Numbered from the stretch's first letter, positions 44,158 to 53,868 are shown. The stretch: 64,000 bases of DNA from Trichocoleus sp. FACHB-40 (GCF_014695915.1 NZ_JACJPF010000024.1:96892-160891), one strand, 5' to 3'. Numbers and translations: made by a program. The notes: generated by a model from the letters alone, not told the origin.

Positions 44158-46011
44158 TTAAAAGCTGCCGTAGTTGAGCTTAGCGTCTTTGATTCTCTCA
44201 ATTACCTCACTAACAGGCATCGCTCCTAACTCTTGAGTTGGCTTACCCGAAGCGCGGAGGCGAATACTCAAACTATTAGCTTCCACCTCTTTCGCTCCCA
44301 CAACTGCCATAACTGGGATTTTCTCCTTTTCACCATTGCGAATCTGTTTCTTGAGGTGTTCGCCACTGGTGTCAACTTCGGCGCGAATACCGCAGCGTAG
44401 CATTTGGTTTACCACTTCCTGAGCAAACGGCAACTGATCGTCGCTTACTGTCAGCAGTCGCGCTTGTACTGGCGCTAACCACAACGGGAAATCCCCAGCA
44501 TACTCCTCAATTAAAATCCCAATCAGCCTTTCTAAAGATCCAAAAGGAGCGCGGTGAATCATCACAGGACGTTGGCGGGAACCATCCGGCGCAACGTACT
44601 CCAAATCAAAACGTTCTGGCAAATTGTAGTCTACTTGCACAGTACCCAGCTGCCACTCCCGCTCTAGAGCATCGCTGAAGATAAAATCCAGTTTAGGGCC
44701 ATAAAACGCTGCTTCCCCAATTCCCTCAAAGTAATTCATTCCCAGCGTTTCCACGGCGCGACGAATCGCACCTTGAGCTTTTTCCCAAGCTTCATCAGAA
44801 CCGATGTACTTGTCTGAATTTGGATCGCGGAAACTCAGACGCGCCTTAAAGTTCTTCAGTTGCAGACTCTTAAACACCGACAGAATCAAATCCACCACGT
44901 TGAGAAATTCGCTCTCAAGTTGTTCTGGCGTTACAAATAAGTGAGAATCATCCACGGTGAAACCGCGCACTCGCGTTAATCCACCGAGTTCCCCAGATTG
45001 TTCGTAACGGTAGACGGTGCCAAACTCCGCCAGTCGCATCGGTAGTTCCCGGTAAGAGCGCAACTGGCTCTTATAGATTTGGATGTGGAAAGGGCAATTC
45101 ATCGGCTTGAGTGCGAACCCTTGTTCCATCGCCGCCGCTTGCTCATCCTCCGCCATCATCGGGAACATATCTTCTTTGTATTTCTGCCAGTGTCCAGAGG
45201 TTTTAAATAAATCGACTCTGGCGATGTGGGGCGTTACTACCTGCTGGTATCCGCGTTTGAGCTGTTCCTGCTTGAGGAAATCTTCCAGAACGCTCCGCAA
45301 CACCGTTCCTTTTGGTGTCCATAGGGGCAACCCTGGCCCCACCTGATCGGCAAAAATAAACAATCCCAGTTCTTTGCCTAGCTTGCGGTGATCTCGCCGC
45401 AGCGCTTCTTCCTTGCGTCGCTTGTACTCAGCCAGCTGTTCCGGCGATTCCCAAGCCGTGGCATAAATTCGCTGTAGCTGTGCTTTGGTTTCATCGCCGC
45501 GCCAGTAAGCTCCAGCGACGCTTTCCAATTCAAAAGCTTTTGGATTCAACTCGCTGGTGTTTTCTACGTGAGGCCCAGCACACAAATCCCACCACTGATC
45601 TCCCAAATGATAGATGGTAATGGGTTCTTGTAGGTCTTCTAATATTTCTAGTTTGTAAGGCTCATTAATTGCCTTAATTCGGCTTTCGGCTTCCTCGCGG
45701 CTGACTTCTTCCCGAATTACTGGCAATTTGCGATTGACAATCTTGACCATCTCTTTCTGGATGGTTTTTAAGTCTTTGTCTGTAAATGGCTCTGGATTGT
45801 CAAAGTCATAGTAAAATCCGTTTTCAATCCACGGGCCGATAGTCACCTGTGCCTTAGGAAACAGCTTTTGCACCGCCATCGCCATAACGTGGGATGCCGT
45901 GTGACGGATTTTCTTCAAGGATTCAGATTCACTGGTACGGGGCAAATTTATCTTTGCTGGCACATCCTGGGAAGCTGAAGATTCTTCGGGGGGCATTGGC
46001 TGCTGAACCAT
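44158..46011 (-). CDS. thrS: Threonine--tRNA ligase
   Basis: This 617-residue class II synthetase charges tRNA-Thr. It lacks the N-terminal TGS domain of the E. coli enzyme and opens with a short tail before the editing domain (HTASHVMAMAVQKLFPKAQ; the Cys/His site is in DLCAGPHVENTSE). Class II motifs follow: motif 2 region MRLAEFGTVYRYEQSGE, MNCPFHIQIY and motif 3 MIHRAPFGSLERLIGILIE, then the anticodon-binding domain. The missing TGS seems normal for cyanobacteria. The ATG at 46011 is used. Confidence 0.96.
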   Translation of the reverse strand: MVQQPMPPEESSASQDVPAKINLPRTSESESLKKIRHTASHVMAMAVQKLFPKAQVTIGPWIENGFYYDFDNPEPFTDKDLKTIQKEMVKIVNRKLPVIREEVSREEAESRIKAINEPYKLEILEDLQEPITIYHLGDQWWDLCAGPHVENTSELNPKAFELESVAGAYWRGDETKAQLQRIYATAWESPEQLAEYKRRKEEALRRDHRKLGKELGLFIFADQVGPGLPLWTPKGTVLRSVLEDFLKQEQLKRGYQQVVTPHIARVDLFKTSGHWQKYKEDMFPMMAEDEQAAAMEQGFALKPMNCPFHIQIYKSQLRSYRELPMRLAEFGTVYRYEQSGELGGLTRVRGFTVDDSHLFVTPEQLESEFLNVVDLILSVFKSLQLKNFKARLSFRDPNSDKYIGSDEAWEKAQGAIRRAVETLGMNYFEGIGEAAFYGPKLDFIFSDALEREWQLGTVQVDYNLPERFDLEYVAPDGSRQRPVMIHRAPFGSLERLIGILIEEYAGDFPLWLAPVQARLLTVSDDQLPFAQEVVNQMLRCGIRAEVDTSGEHLKKQIRNGEKEKIPVMAVVGAKEVEANSLSIRLRASGKPTQELGAMPVSEVIERIKDAKLNYGSF

Positions 46012-46250
46012 AAGAGCGAAAATAGACAGAATTGTTGTGATAGCACTGCTTCTATGATACCCAGGTTGTTGAAAGACAAAGGATCAGTCAATTTTGAATT
46101 TTGGATTGGCGGCTGGGGAGGAGGGAAAAAGGGAATAATTTTCCCCTGCCTCTAGTCCCCTGGATCTAGACATTATTAAAAAAGTTTTAAATAACATTAA
46201 GAATTGTAAAGTAAGTTAAGATTAGAGTAGGATAGTATTCGGCTTTTATC

Positions 46251-46580
46251 ATGCCCCTTTCCAACCTGCCGGAAAACGAATTGCTCAAAACGGTATTACA
46301 ACCGTTGTTAGAAGATTTTCAGTATTGGTTTGCGCGATCGCGCCTGCTCTTAGAAACTGAAGAAATTCCCTTTTTAAGTGAAAATCAGCAATCAGACCTG
46401 CTCGAACGGGTAAAGCAAGCTCAAGCTGAAGTCAGCACAGCTCAGATGCTTTTCTTAGCAACTGGCGCTCAAGTCGGTATCGAAACGTCTGCTTTGGTGC
46501 CGTGGCACCAGCTAGTAACGGAGTGCTGGCAGGTGGGGATGCGGTTCCGTACCGAGCAAGCGACTAGCAATAACAAATAA
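46251..46580 (+). CDS. DUF2605 family protein
   Basis: This 109-residue soluble helical protein (LKTVLQPLLEDFQYWFARSR, LLETEEIPFLSENQQSDLL, MLFLATGAQVGIE, LVPWHQLVTECWQVGMRFR) fits DUF2605, a cyanobacterial family of unknown function. It lies 43 bp before the DUF2973 gene. These two families are usually neighbours, so a shared role is likely, though unknown. Confidence 0.85.
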   Translation: MPLSNLPENELLKTVLQPLLEDFQYWFARSRLLLETEEIPFLSENQQSDLLERVKQAQAEVSTAQMLFLATGAQVGIETSALVPWHQLVTECWQVGMRFRTEQATSNNK

Positions 46581-46623
46581 AAACTAACAACTACTTAGAC
46601 TGTGTGGCCTGGAGGAAAATCGT

Positions 46624-46932
46624 ATGTTACACCTGCTTTATCTTGTTGTCTTTACCATTTTGGCATTTTTAGCGATCGCGAATATGATCCGCAGCTTGTT
46701 GACTATCAGCAGTATGGATACTCCACGGCGTTACCCACCATCAAGTCCCTACATGGCTTCCGCCACTGGTTATCGAACCGTACCGCACCCGGAACTGTTA
46801 GATGATGCCGGGAACCCAATTAATGAGCCGCTGCTGGTGATGCGTTCTATGTCCGTAGAAGATGCCCGCGAACAATTGGATGCGCTTTACAAATCGTCTC
46901 CCGGCAACAGCAGCGAACCTCAAGAAGATTAA
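46624..46932 (+). CDS. DUF2973 family protein
   Basis: This 102-residue protein has one N-terminal membrane helix (LLYLVVFTILAFLAIANMIRSL) and a soluble tail with HPELLDDAGNPINEPLLVMRS and EDAREQLDALYKSSP. It matches DUF2973, of unknown function. GGAGG lies about ten bases upstream of the ATG at 46624. It pairs with DUF2605 upstream and is followed by a hairpin (46941-46961). Confidence 0.85.
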   Translation: MLHLLYLVVFTILAFLAIANMIRSLLTISSMDTPRRYPPSSPYMASATGYRTVPHPELLDDAGNPINEPLLVMRSMSVEDAREQLDALYKSSPGNSSEPQED

Positions 46933-46940
46933 TTCTCTAA

Positions 46941-46961
46941 TTCCCAGGCGACGCCTGGGAA
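46941..46961. terminator. Stem-loop after DUF2973, repeat-derived
   Basis: TTCCCAGGC (46941-46949) pairs with GCCTGGGAA (46953-46961) around a three-base loop. It lies between the convergent DUF2973 and debranching-enzyme genes. The sequence belongs to the CCCAGGC...GCCTGGGAA repeat type also seen near 18200 and 51340. There is no clear T tract. Confidence 0.5.
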
Positions 46962-46969
46962 TGAGGAAA

Positions 46970-49267
46970 TCAGGCTTCAATCACGACTCGGAGGTTCCCC
47001 CGCTTCTTGGCGACCCGACAAGCGGTGGTACTGCCAGAACGCTCAAATTCCAGATCCAGCAGCGTTGCTCCAACTCTCAAGTTGTGTAACGCCAGACGAT
47101 TAATCGACTCAGGCAAAGCTGGGTCAATAATCCGCAAGCAGTTATTAGGAGCATCTGGCACCAAATTAACCATCATTTGCAGCAGCTGAAAGATGCTGCC
47201 AGTTGCCCAAGCTTGCGGAGAACAAGCTACGGGATATTTGACTGGTGCGTTATCCTCTGTTCGGTCGTAACCGCAAAATAGTTCTGGCGGTCGCTGATAA
47301 GGCTGCTGTATGGTCATATCAAACAAAGCTTTGGCAAGTTCCAGAGCTTGATCGATAAGCCCTAGCGATCGCACTCCCATCGCAATCAGAGCATTATCGT
47401 GAGGCCAAACCGACCCTACATGGTAGCCCATCGGATTGTATGCTGGGGACAAACTGCTCAAAGTGCGAATCCCCCAGCCGTTGAACATATCCGGCGCTTG
47501 CAGCCGTTCCGCCACACTATAAGCTTTTTCCGGCAAGAGGATGCCTAGATTCAGACAGTGACCGGGATTAGAAGTAATACTATCAACCTGATTGCCGTCG
47601 CCATCCAAAGCCAGAGCGCAGAAGCCTTCCTCTGCCATCCAAAAATCGCGATTAAAGCGGTTCTTCAAGTCTCTGGCCTCGTCTTGCCATCGATCCGACA
47701 GGTCTAACCGCTTCTTCATCCGGGCGATTTCTGCAAGGCGGAGTTTAGCAGAATAGACATAAGCCTGCACTTCCGACAAAGCGATCGCGCCCATCGCTAG
47801 CTGCCCCTTGCGATTCACAATACAATCACCAGAATCTTTCCACCCCTGATTCGCCAAACCCCGCTTCGATTGACGTTGGTAACTCAGATAGCCCGTTTCC
47901 TGGCAGTTGCGGTCAATCCAATCCATCGCCGCCAAAGCATTAGGCCAAAGTAGTTCAAGAGTTTCCCGATCCGCTGTCCAGGCAAAATATTCCGCATACA
48001 GCATTAACCACAGCGGCGTAGCATCCACCGTCCCGTAATAAGGCGTATGAGGAATTTCTTGACAACGAGCCATTTCCCCCATTCGCAACTCGTGCAAAAT
48101 CTTCCCAGGCTGCTCGTCGCGCCAATCATCCTCATTCTTACCTTGGTAGTCAGCTAAAATAGTTAGCGTTTCGCGGGCAATTGTCGCATCGAGCATCAAG
48201 GTTTGCGATGCTGCAATGATCGAGTCGCGTCCAAACAGCGTGGAAAACCACGGCACCCCAGCTGAGAGTACCTTGCCCTTACCGAAAGATTGCCGCAGCA
48301 AATAAACATCCTGTTCAGCCCGTTCAATCACCCGATTAAAGGTGTTTTTGTCCGAACGAATCTGCGTAACGTGATTGCGCCAATCTTGCTGCTCGGATAA
48401 CTCTGCGGCTCTCGCTTGTACTAGAGTTACTGGCGCAGGTACACTCGAAGCAGGCCGATTTTTTATCCGCATTTGCAGCCGATAGCCCAGCTTCTGGGTT
48501 TCGTGGGAATCCAGCTCTAGCTGCCAAACTGCCGTGTAACCTCTCAGCGCGTCTGGTTGGAGATGAACAAACTCAATGTGAGATTCCATCAAAGAGCCAT
48601 CCAGCCCTTGGTAAGCTAATTTCAGTTCAAAATTTTCTTTTTCTGCGGTTTCACCTTTTGGCACTGCTCTTAAGAGCTGCCCTTTATGTTTTCGAGCGTA
48701 GCCCCGGACTACAAATAAGTCCACAAAATCCGCATCAAAGCTGAGACTGAGTTGAAAGCTAATTGAATGGGTGCTGTAGTTGGAGACTGTTAATTCTTCA
48801 AACAACGCTCCATTGAGAACAATTTCCCGCGCAATTCCTATGGTATCGGCGCGTAGGGGAGCAAAATCAAACATTGCCCCGCCATCTATTTGCCCCTCTG
48901 GCTCTAATTTATCTCCTCCTTCTAATCGCACTCCTCCGTCCATACTCGGATTGGTACACAAAACTGAAAGGGCAAACCCTTTATCAGCGGTGCTGCTGAG
49001 CAATACCGGGGGACGTTCGTTAATTTGCAACTCCAGGCGGCTGAGGAAGCGGGTATCAGCGCAGAACAACCCCATGCTGGAGTTCATGTCATCGCCTAAA
49101 CACCCAGAAATGTTGCCCAGCGTGTCGGTAACTAAAAATAGGTCATTATCTTTAATGGTAAGAGTCGGCTGGGGGCGATCGCCCAAAACGCAAGGCCATT
49201 CCGGGATGGGTAGTTCGTCAGCCCGAATATAGGCTTTTCCTTCCAGTTCAAGAGTATCTGGTGCCAT
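46970..49267 (-). CDS. Amylo-alpha-1,6-glucosidase / glycogen debranching-type enzyme
   Basis: This 765-residue protein has an N-terminal beta domain of the glycogen-debranching type (about 40-260; LFLVTDTLGNISG, LFCADTRFLSRLEL) and a C-terminal (alpha/alpha)6 glycosidase domain (about 300-755; GVPWFSTLFGRDSIIAASQTL, GTVDATPLWLMLYAEYF, GYHVGSVWPHDNALIAMG, ACSPQAWATGSIFQLL). The Asp in GRDS and the VWPHDN region fit the family's active site. No signal peptide is present. It may act on alpha-glucans or related oligosaccharides. It is divergent from the neutral invertase gene, which suggests a small sugar-metabolism locus. Confidence 0.9.
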   Translation of the reverse strand: MAPDTLELEGKAYIRADELPIPEWPCVLGDRPQPTLTIKDNDLFLVTDTLGNISGCLGDDMNSSMGLFCADTRFLSRLELQINERPPVLLSSTADKGFALSVLCTNPSMDGGVRLEGGDKLEPEGQIDGGAMFDFAPLRADTIGIAREIVLNGALFEELTVSNYSTHSISFQLSLSFDADFVDLFVVRGYARKHKGQLLRAVPKGETAEKENFELKLAYQGLDGSLMESHIEFVHLQPDALRGYTAVWQLELDSHETQKLGYRLQMRIKNRPASSVPAPVTLVQARAAELSEQQDWRNHVTQIRSDKNTFNRVIERAEQDVYLLRQSFGKGKVLSAGVPWFSTLFGRDSIIAASQTLMLDATIARETLTILADYQGKNEDDWRDEQPGKILHELRMGEMARCQEIPHTPYYGTVDATPLWLMLYAEYFAWTADRETLELLWPNALAAMDWIDRNCQETGYLSYQRQSKRGLANQGWKDSGDCIVNRKGQLAMGAIALSEVQAYVYSAKLRLAEIARMKKRLDLSDRWQDEARDLKNRFNRDFWMAEEGFCALALDGDGNQVDSITSNPGHCLNLGILLPEKAYSVAERLQAPDMFNGWGIRTLSSLSPAYNPMGYHVGSVWPHDNALIAMGVRSLGLIDQALELAKALFDMTIQQPYQRPPELFCGYDRTEDNAPVKYPVACSPQAWATGSIFQLLQMMVNLVPDAPNNCLRIIDPALPESINRLALHNLRVGATLLDLEFERSGSTTACRVAKKRGNLRVVIEA

Positions 49268-49690
49268 GAATCAGGTTTCTGCTCAAGAATACAGCTTGTT
49301 TGTGAGGGCTTTATTTGGGTCGCACTATCATCATGGTAGAAGTTTGACCCACAAAACTCCCTGACATCCTAATAGATGTCAAGGTTGCAAGATATGCGCC
49401 TTTTTCACACTTCTACAAATTTAATCAACTATTGGCCGAACTATTCCCACCCAACAAAATTTTCCGTTTTGTCATGCGGGGAGAGCAAGCGATCGCTTGC
49501 TCTCCCCTTGCTCCCTAAGTCCCTCATGCCGTTTGTTGCCTGGGAGCATTATAAAAATTTTTAATTATACACCCACTTTCTATCCTACGCTCTATTTTAA
49601 AGTTGTTGCCCAATTCTCCTCATTACGAGCGGCGAAGAGAAAGCTGCATCTTGCTATAGTTGATATGAAAATTGCAGAGGTTTGCGTCCT
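49268..49690. other. Divergent promoter region of the sugar-enzyme genes
   Basis: This spacer of 423 bp separates the debranching enzyme (minus) and invertase (plus) genes and should hold both promoters. It contains a GACATC/GATGTC mini-hairpin near 49363-49380 and a 30-bp perfect palindrome at 49478-49507. No gene is visible. Confidence 0.45.
49478..49507. repeat. 30-bp perfect palindrome centred on a HIP1 site
   Basis: The half-site GGGGAGAGCAAGCGA is followed directly by its exact reverse complement. The centre is the HIP1 octamer GCGATCGC (49489-49496). It lies about 200 bp upstream of both divergent genes. It could form a cruciform or a strong RNA hairpin, or be an operator. Confidence 0.7.
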
Positions 49691-51190
49691 ATGGAAGAAA
49701 ATGCACTGGAAATAGAAGCAATGAGGATACTTGTTGAGTCGCTAATTTCCTATAAAGGAAGTTTAGTTGGCACCCCAGCCGCCTATACTGCTAAAAAAAA
49801 TCGCAAAGAAAATGAGCGTACCAAAGTTAGTAAGGAAATGCTCAATTATGATCAAGTTTTTATTCGGGATTTTATTCCTGTAGCACTTCTGTTTCTTATA
49901 AAAGGTGACTTTGAAATTACTATTAATGGAAAATTAGAGTTAATTAAGGGTAAAGAAATTGTCAAAAACTTTCTTGAAGTAACATTAGAACTGCATCAGC
50001 AAGAAAGGTCAAGCACTTTTTTAAACACCGGGCGAGTTTTGATGCCTGCAAGCTTCAAAATTATTAAAAAGCAGGGGAAAGAAAAGCTGGAACCTGATTT
50101 TGGTCAACACGCGATCGCTAGAGTCACGCCTGTTGATTCTAGCCTCTGGTGGATTATCCTGTTGCGAGCGTATTGGAAAGCAACCGGAAAGACTGCTTTA
50201 GTCCATCGAATTGACTTCCAAGAAGGCATCAGGTTAATTTTGGAACTTTGCTTTAGCGATCGCTTCGATCGAGAACCCACTATCTTAGTACCCGATGGCG
50301 CTTGTATGATTGACCGTCGGATGGGTATCTATGGTTATCCTTTAGAAATCCAAGTGCTATTTTATGCTGCCTTGCGTGCTGCTGATGAGCTACTAGATCG
50401 GAAAAATCACAGCAATAAAGAACTTATTCCAGAAATCAAGAAACGATTAATCGATCTCGCTAACCATATGCGGGATGAATATTGGATGGATATGGAAGAA
50501 TTGAATAAAACCTATCAGTACAATGTTGAGGAATATGGAGAAACAGCTATCAATAAGTACAATATATATGCTAACTCCATTCCCTATGCTAATTTAGATG
50601 ATTGGATACCAGAAGATGGCGGTTATCTAATTGGTAATATCGGCCCTTCGCAAATGGATTTCCGTTTCTTTTCTCTAGGCAACTTGATGGCAATTGTATC
50701 TTCTCTAGCCACCAAGGATATGTCTGAAAAAATTATGAAGCTGATCAAAGAACGCAAAAAAGAGCTTCTTGGACAGATGCCCTTTAAAATCTGTTATGCA
50801 GCTATAGACGGTCAAGAGTGGAAAATTGTCACGGGCTGCGATCCAAAAAATAGTCCTTGGTCTTATCATAATGGTGGCAGCTGGCCTGTTTTGATGTGGA
50901 TGTGGGCAGCAGCAGCTCAAAAAGTTGGCGAAAAGGAATATTTAAACTTTGCAAGTTCAGCCATTGAACTTGCTGGAAAACGTTTGCAAAAAGATGAATG
51001 GCCAGAATACTACGATGGGCATACTGGACATTTAATTGGCAGAGAAGCTAGAAGAAATCAAACTTGGACTTGTGCTGGTTACTTATTAGCAAAAGAACTG
51101 ATTGGTAAGGATGGTTCAAAGCATTTAAAGTTAATTGGCTTTGATGACTATATAGAGCCTAAGAGCAAGGCGTTATCATCAAAATTGTAG
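49691..51190 (+). CDS. Alkaline/neutral invertase (GH100)
   Basis: This 499-residue cytoplasmic protein should hydrolyse sucrose to glucose and fructose. GH100 signatures are clear: YDQVFIRDFIPVALLFLIKG with the catalytic Asp, GRVLMPASFKI, ARVTPVDSSLWWIILLRAY, GACMIDRRMGIYGYPLEIQVLFY, CDPKNSPWSYHNGGSWPVLMWM and WPEYYDGHTGHLIGREARRNQTWTCAGYL. I use the ATG at 49691; the frame begins at a TTG three codons earlier. Adjacent genes for a debranching enzyme and a glycosyltransferase fit a carbohydrate locus. Confidence 0.93.
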   Translation: MEENALEIEAMRILVESLISYKGSLVGTPAAYTAKKNRKENERTKVSKEMLNYDQVFIRDFIPVALLFLIKGDFEITINGKLELIKGKEIVKNFLEVTLELHQQERSSTFLNTGRVLMPASFKIIKKQGKEKLEPDFGQHAIARVTPVDSSLWWIILLRAYWKATGKTALVHRIDFQEGIRLILELCFSDRFDREPTILVPDGACMIDRRMGIYGYPLEIQVLFYAALRAADELLDRKNHSNKELIPEIKKRLIDLANHMRDEYWMDMEELNKTYQYNVEEYGETAINKYNIYANSIPYANLDDWIPEDGGYLIGNIGPSQMDFRFFSLGNLMAIVSSLATKDMSEKIMKLIKERKKELLGQMPFKICYAAIDGQEWKIVTGCDPKNSPWSYHNGGSWPVLMWMWAAAAQKVGEKEYLNFASSAIELAGKRLQKDEWPEYYDGHTGHLIGREARRNQTWTCAGYLLAKELIGKDGSKHLKLIGFDDYIEPKSKALSSKL

Positions 51191-51215
51191 GGTTTCCAGT
51201 TGGAAAGACACATTT

Positions 51216-51362
51216 AGAGGTTCTGCCTCATCTTAAATATTTTGAAGAAAAAGAGTGCTAGAAGTGTTAAGGAGAGTGTAAAGAAATTGCTGATGAGTTA
51301 GCAGTATACCCGGAGGCAGAGCCACGTATTGTAGCATTCCCATGCTGGGCCTGGGAACGAGA
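51216..51362. repeat. Dispersed repeat, second large copy
   Basis: The copy contains GAGGTTCTGCCTCAT (51217-51231, identical to 26880-26894), GGAGGCAGAGCC and CCCATGCTGGGCCTGGGAACGAGA modules. The spacing between modules differs from the first copy. It lies between the invertase stop codon and a decayed glycosyltransferase fragment. Confidence 0.65.
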
Positions 51363-51364
51363 AG

Positions 51365-51595
51365 TTATCACTTCAAGCGAGGACTTGTTGATAAGCAGCT
51401 TTGTATGGAGCTAAGCGCACTACCGGGTAAACTGGCTCTAACTGAGCCAAAGTTTGAGAATCTCTACAGGCAAATAAGGTGACATCATGACCTCGACGCA
51501 CCAACTCATCTGCCAGATAGCTAACTATTAACTCAATACCACCCTAATCCTACGATCGAACTCGTTCCCACACTGGGGAAATTTGTGCAATCCAT
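51365..51595 (-). pseudogene. Decayed N-terminal fragment of a family-4 glycosyltransferase
   Basis: On the minus strand, scattered frames read GGIELIVSYLADELVRRGHDVTLFACRDSQTLAQLEPVY, closely matching the intact neighbour's GGIELIVSLLTDELVQRGHEVTLFASGDSLTTAQLKSVH. The nucleotide sequence around 51545-51592 also parallels 52575-52635. Frameshifts and stops interrupt it, and only the first quarter of the gene remains. It looks like a partial tandem duplication that has decayed. Confidence 0.75.
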
Positions 51596-51602
51596 AATTT
51601 TA

Positions 51603-52637
51603 TCAGCCATTCCCCAGCAGTGCCATCTGGTAAGTTTTTTCGTACTCGTCAACCATTTTTTGAACGCTAAAACGGCTTAAAACGTAGTCTCGACAAGCCT
51701 GCCGATTTAACTTCATCGCCTCTGGAATCGCTGCAATCATGTCTTCTATGGAGTGGCAGACAAACCCAGTCTTACCATGCGCGATGACTTCTGGCACCGA
51801 ACCCATTGCTATACCAATCACAGGCGTACCAGTTGCCATCGATTCAATCATCACTAAGCCAAATGGTTCCCGCCAAGTAATCGGGAATAGCGTCACTGTA
51901 GCGCCTCGCAGCAGCTGCACCTTTTCCTCGTGGGACACTTCCCCTAAATACTGGATTTGTTCGCCGTCAATCAGCGGTTCTAGAATTTCCTTATAATATT
52001 CCCTATCGACTACATCAATTTTGCCAGCCATTTTCAGAGGTAAGCCGATGGCACGCGCAATTTTAATCGCTCCTTCTGGCCCTTTTTCCGGTGAGAGGCG
52101 ACCAACAAAGGCTAGATAAGTTGGTTGAGAAGGCTTTTCTTGGAAGGAATAGACATCTGGGTCAATGCCGTTGTAGACCGTGTGGATGTAATTTAAACCT
52201 AGTTTGGGTTCTCGCTGCGCTTCGCTGATGCTGATATAAGGCTGCCATCTAAATTGCCGGAATATTTTCTCGTTATCCGGCGTAAAGATGCCGTGGGTAG
52301 TGTGTACGGTTGGTGTTGTTACAAAAGCAGTATAAGGTAGGGCTGCACAACCGACGTGGGAATGAATAATATCAAAGTGATGCGCCTGTTGATAGACCTG
52401 AGAAAGTATCATTTGCTCATAAAGTCCATGCTCCTTAATTTTGGGATCTAACCGCAGCGCCTGCTCATGCACTGATTTAAGCTGAGCAGTTGTGAGGGAA
52501 TCTCCAGAGGCAAATAATGTGACTTCATGACCGCGTTGAACTAATTCATCTGTCAATAAACTGACAATTAGCTCAATTCCTCCATAGCGAAAGGGTGGTA
52601 CTCGTTCCCACAGTGGAGCAATTTGGGCAATTCTCAT
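51603..52637 (-). CDS. Glycosyltransferase family 4
   Basis: This 344-residue GT-B enzyme has an N-terminal acceptor domain (IAQIAPLWERVPPFRYGGIELIVSLL, FDIIHSHVGCAALPY, TVHTTHGIF) and a C-terminal nucleotide-sugar domain (FVGRLSPEKGPEGAIKIARAI, then EPFGLVMIESMATGTPVIG with the EX7E catalytic motif, and GSVPEVIAHGKTGFVC). The donor and acceptor are unknown. It has no signal peptide. A decayed partial copy lies directly downstream on the same strand. Confidence 0.9.
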   Translation of the reverse strand: MRIAQIAPLWERVPPFRYGGIELIVSLLTDELVQRGHEVTLFASGDSLTTAQLKSVHEQALRLDPKIKEHGLYEQMILSQVYQQAHHFDIIHSHVGCAALPYTAFVTTPTVHTTHGIFTPDNEKIFRQFRWQPYISISEAQREPKLGLNYIHTVYNGIDPDVYSFQEKPSQPTYLAFVGRLSPEKGPEGAIKIARAIGLPLKMAGKIDVVDREYYKEILEPLIDGEQIQYLGEVSHEEKVQLLRGATVTLFPITWREPFGLVMIESMATGTPVIGIAMGSVPEVIAHGKTGFVCHSIEDMIAAIPEAMKLNRQACRDYVLSRFSVQKMVDEYEKTYQMALLGNG

Positions 52638-52723
52638 AATACAAACAGGAAGTTGGCGATCTCCAATCTTAGCTTAAATTGCTTATCTTTAGAAACGCCA
52701 GAAGCGATGAGTGCAAGCAGCTT

Positions 52724-53095
52724 CTATCGCCGCTGGCGATAGGTGTTGCGTCTGGCATTCCGAATACTCCAATACAAGTTACTCCACTCTTCTACCAAAG
52801 CTTTGATCATCCACACTGAAAAAGAGCCTGATGCTACTGCAACAGCAACTTGCCATACCACCTTCATTGGAGCGCCAGAAATATGAAATATTGCAGAAAA
52901 AATTATACCGCCTACTGCTCCAATTATTGCTCCGGTTAGGGCATGACGTAACAATTGGAAAATTACAATTAATATTGATTGGAATCCTGAAAATAAGAAA
53001 CTCATAGCCCTAATTACTTCATCAGCAAATTTTCCCCAAAACAAACTTATAAAAGCTATCACTACAAAAATTAAAACTGCATTAATTATCCACAT
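52724..53095 (-). CDS. Small membrane protein of unknown function
   Basis: This 123-residue protein starts at the ATG at 53095; a GTG one codon earlier is also possible. It has an N-terminal membrane helix (IINAVLIFVVIAFISLFW), further hydrophobic segments (SILIVIFQLLRHALTGAIIGAVGGIIF, VVWQVAVAVASGSFSVWMI) and a basic C-terminus (RNARRNTYRQRR). I recognise no family. It lies 86 bp upstream of the glycosyltransferase on the same strand. Confidence 0.65.
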   Translation of the reverse strand: MWIINAVLIFVVIAFISLFWGKFADEVIRAMSFLFSGFQSILIVIFQLLRHALTGAIIGAVGGIIFSAIFHISGAPMKVVWQVAVAVASGSFSVWMIKALVEEWSNLYWSIRNARRNTYRQRR

Positions 53096-53320
53096 CACCC
53101 TTTACCTGTTACTCCTACATTAAACATACTGTGCTTGACTAGGGGGAAAAATGAAGAAGATACAAAGAATTTGCAAAGTTACGGTAAAACTTTAGCCAAA
53201 ACTTAGATCGGGAGCAAGGCGCAATTTCAAGTTTGGCTAGGGAAAAGTCAGTAGAAGACTTGAGGTAAATCGCCGTCTCTACAACAGAGGGTTGAAAAGC
53301 GGATGCGATCGCGCTGTAGT

Positions 53321-53610
53321 TTATGCAGAAGTAGCGCCATTATGAAAAGTTGGGGATTTGTCATAACGTTTGGAAGTCACAACCATTAGCATACTGGCTA
53401 GGGGCGCTAAGGCCACACCACAGGGTAGAGGCTTTACTGGACTATCCCTAAGAGCCAATTGATAAAGCGACCCAATTGTAACGAGAATCAGTTTTATTTC
53501 CAAGATGGCAAATGCCATGTTAATACAGCAGTGGTTGCTGCGACCCAAAGGCAAATATTTATTAGGAGAAAATTGTCTTTTTAGAAAACCCTCTAGTTTG
53601 AAACGCTTCG
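53321..53610 (-). pseudogene. Remnant of a second cytochrome P450 (C-terminal end)
   Basis: On the minus strand this reads EGFLKRQFSPNKYLPLGRSN, then HCCINMAFAILEIKLILVTI. It parallels the next gene's RFLERQFSPYEYLPFGGGSR and RCIGLAFAQFEMKVVLAEML. The heme-binding loop has changed (FGGGSRRCIG has become LGRSNHCCIN), and the N-terminal three quarters are absent. It is a decayed tandem copy. Confidence 0.75.
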
Positions 53611-53868
53611 GTTATGCGTATATATCTTCCCGATGGGGGAAAAGATAAATACAGGGAGAAAGCCATGTATCCACATCAAACTGATCGCCAATTAAGCTAA
53701 GGGGCGATTTTACACTTTGAGCCAGAGCCAGCATCGCTACGGGATAAATCCGCAACGTTTCCGAGAAAACTGCATTGCACACCCGACGACTATAACTACA
53801 AGTATCGTGAGTGCATTTATGGATAGCGATCGCTCTTTTTTGCTCAAATACAAATTGCTTTCACAAGC

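Noticed and set aside
44158..46011. Truncated thrS, because the TGS domain is missing
   Set aside because: The editing, catalytic and anticodon domains are complete, and cyanobacterial enzymes commonly lack TGS.
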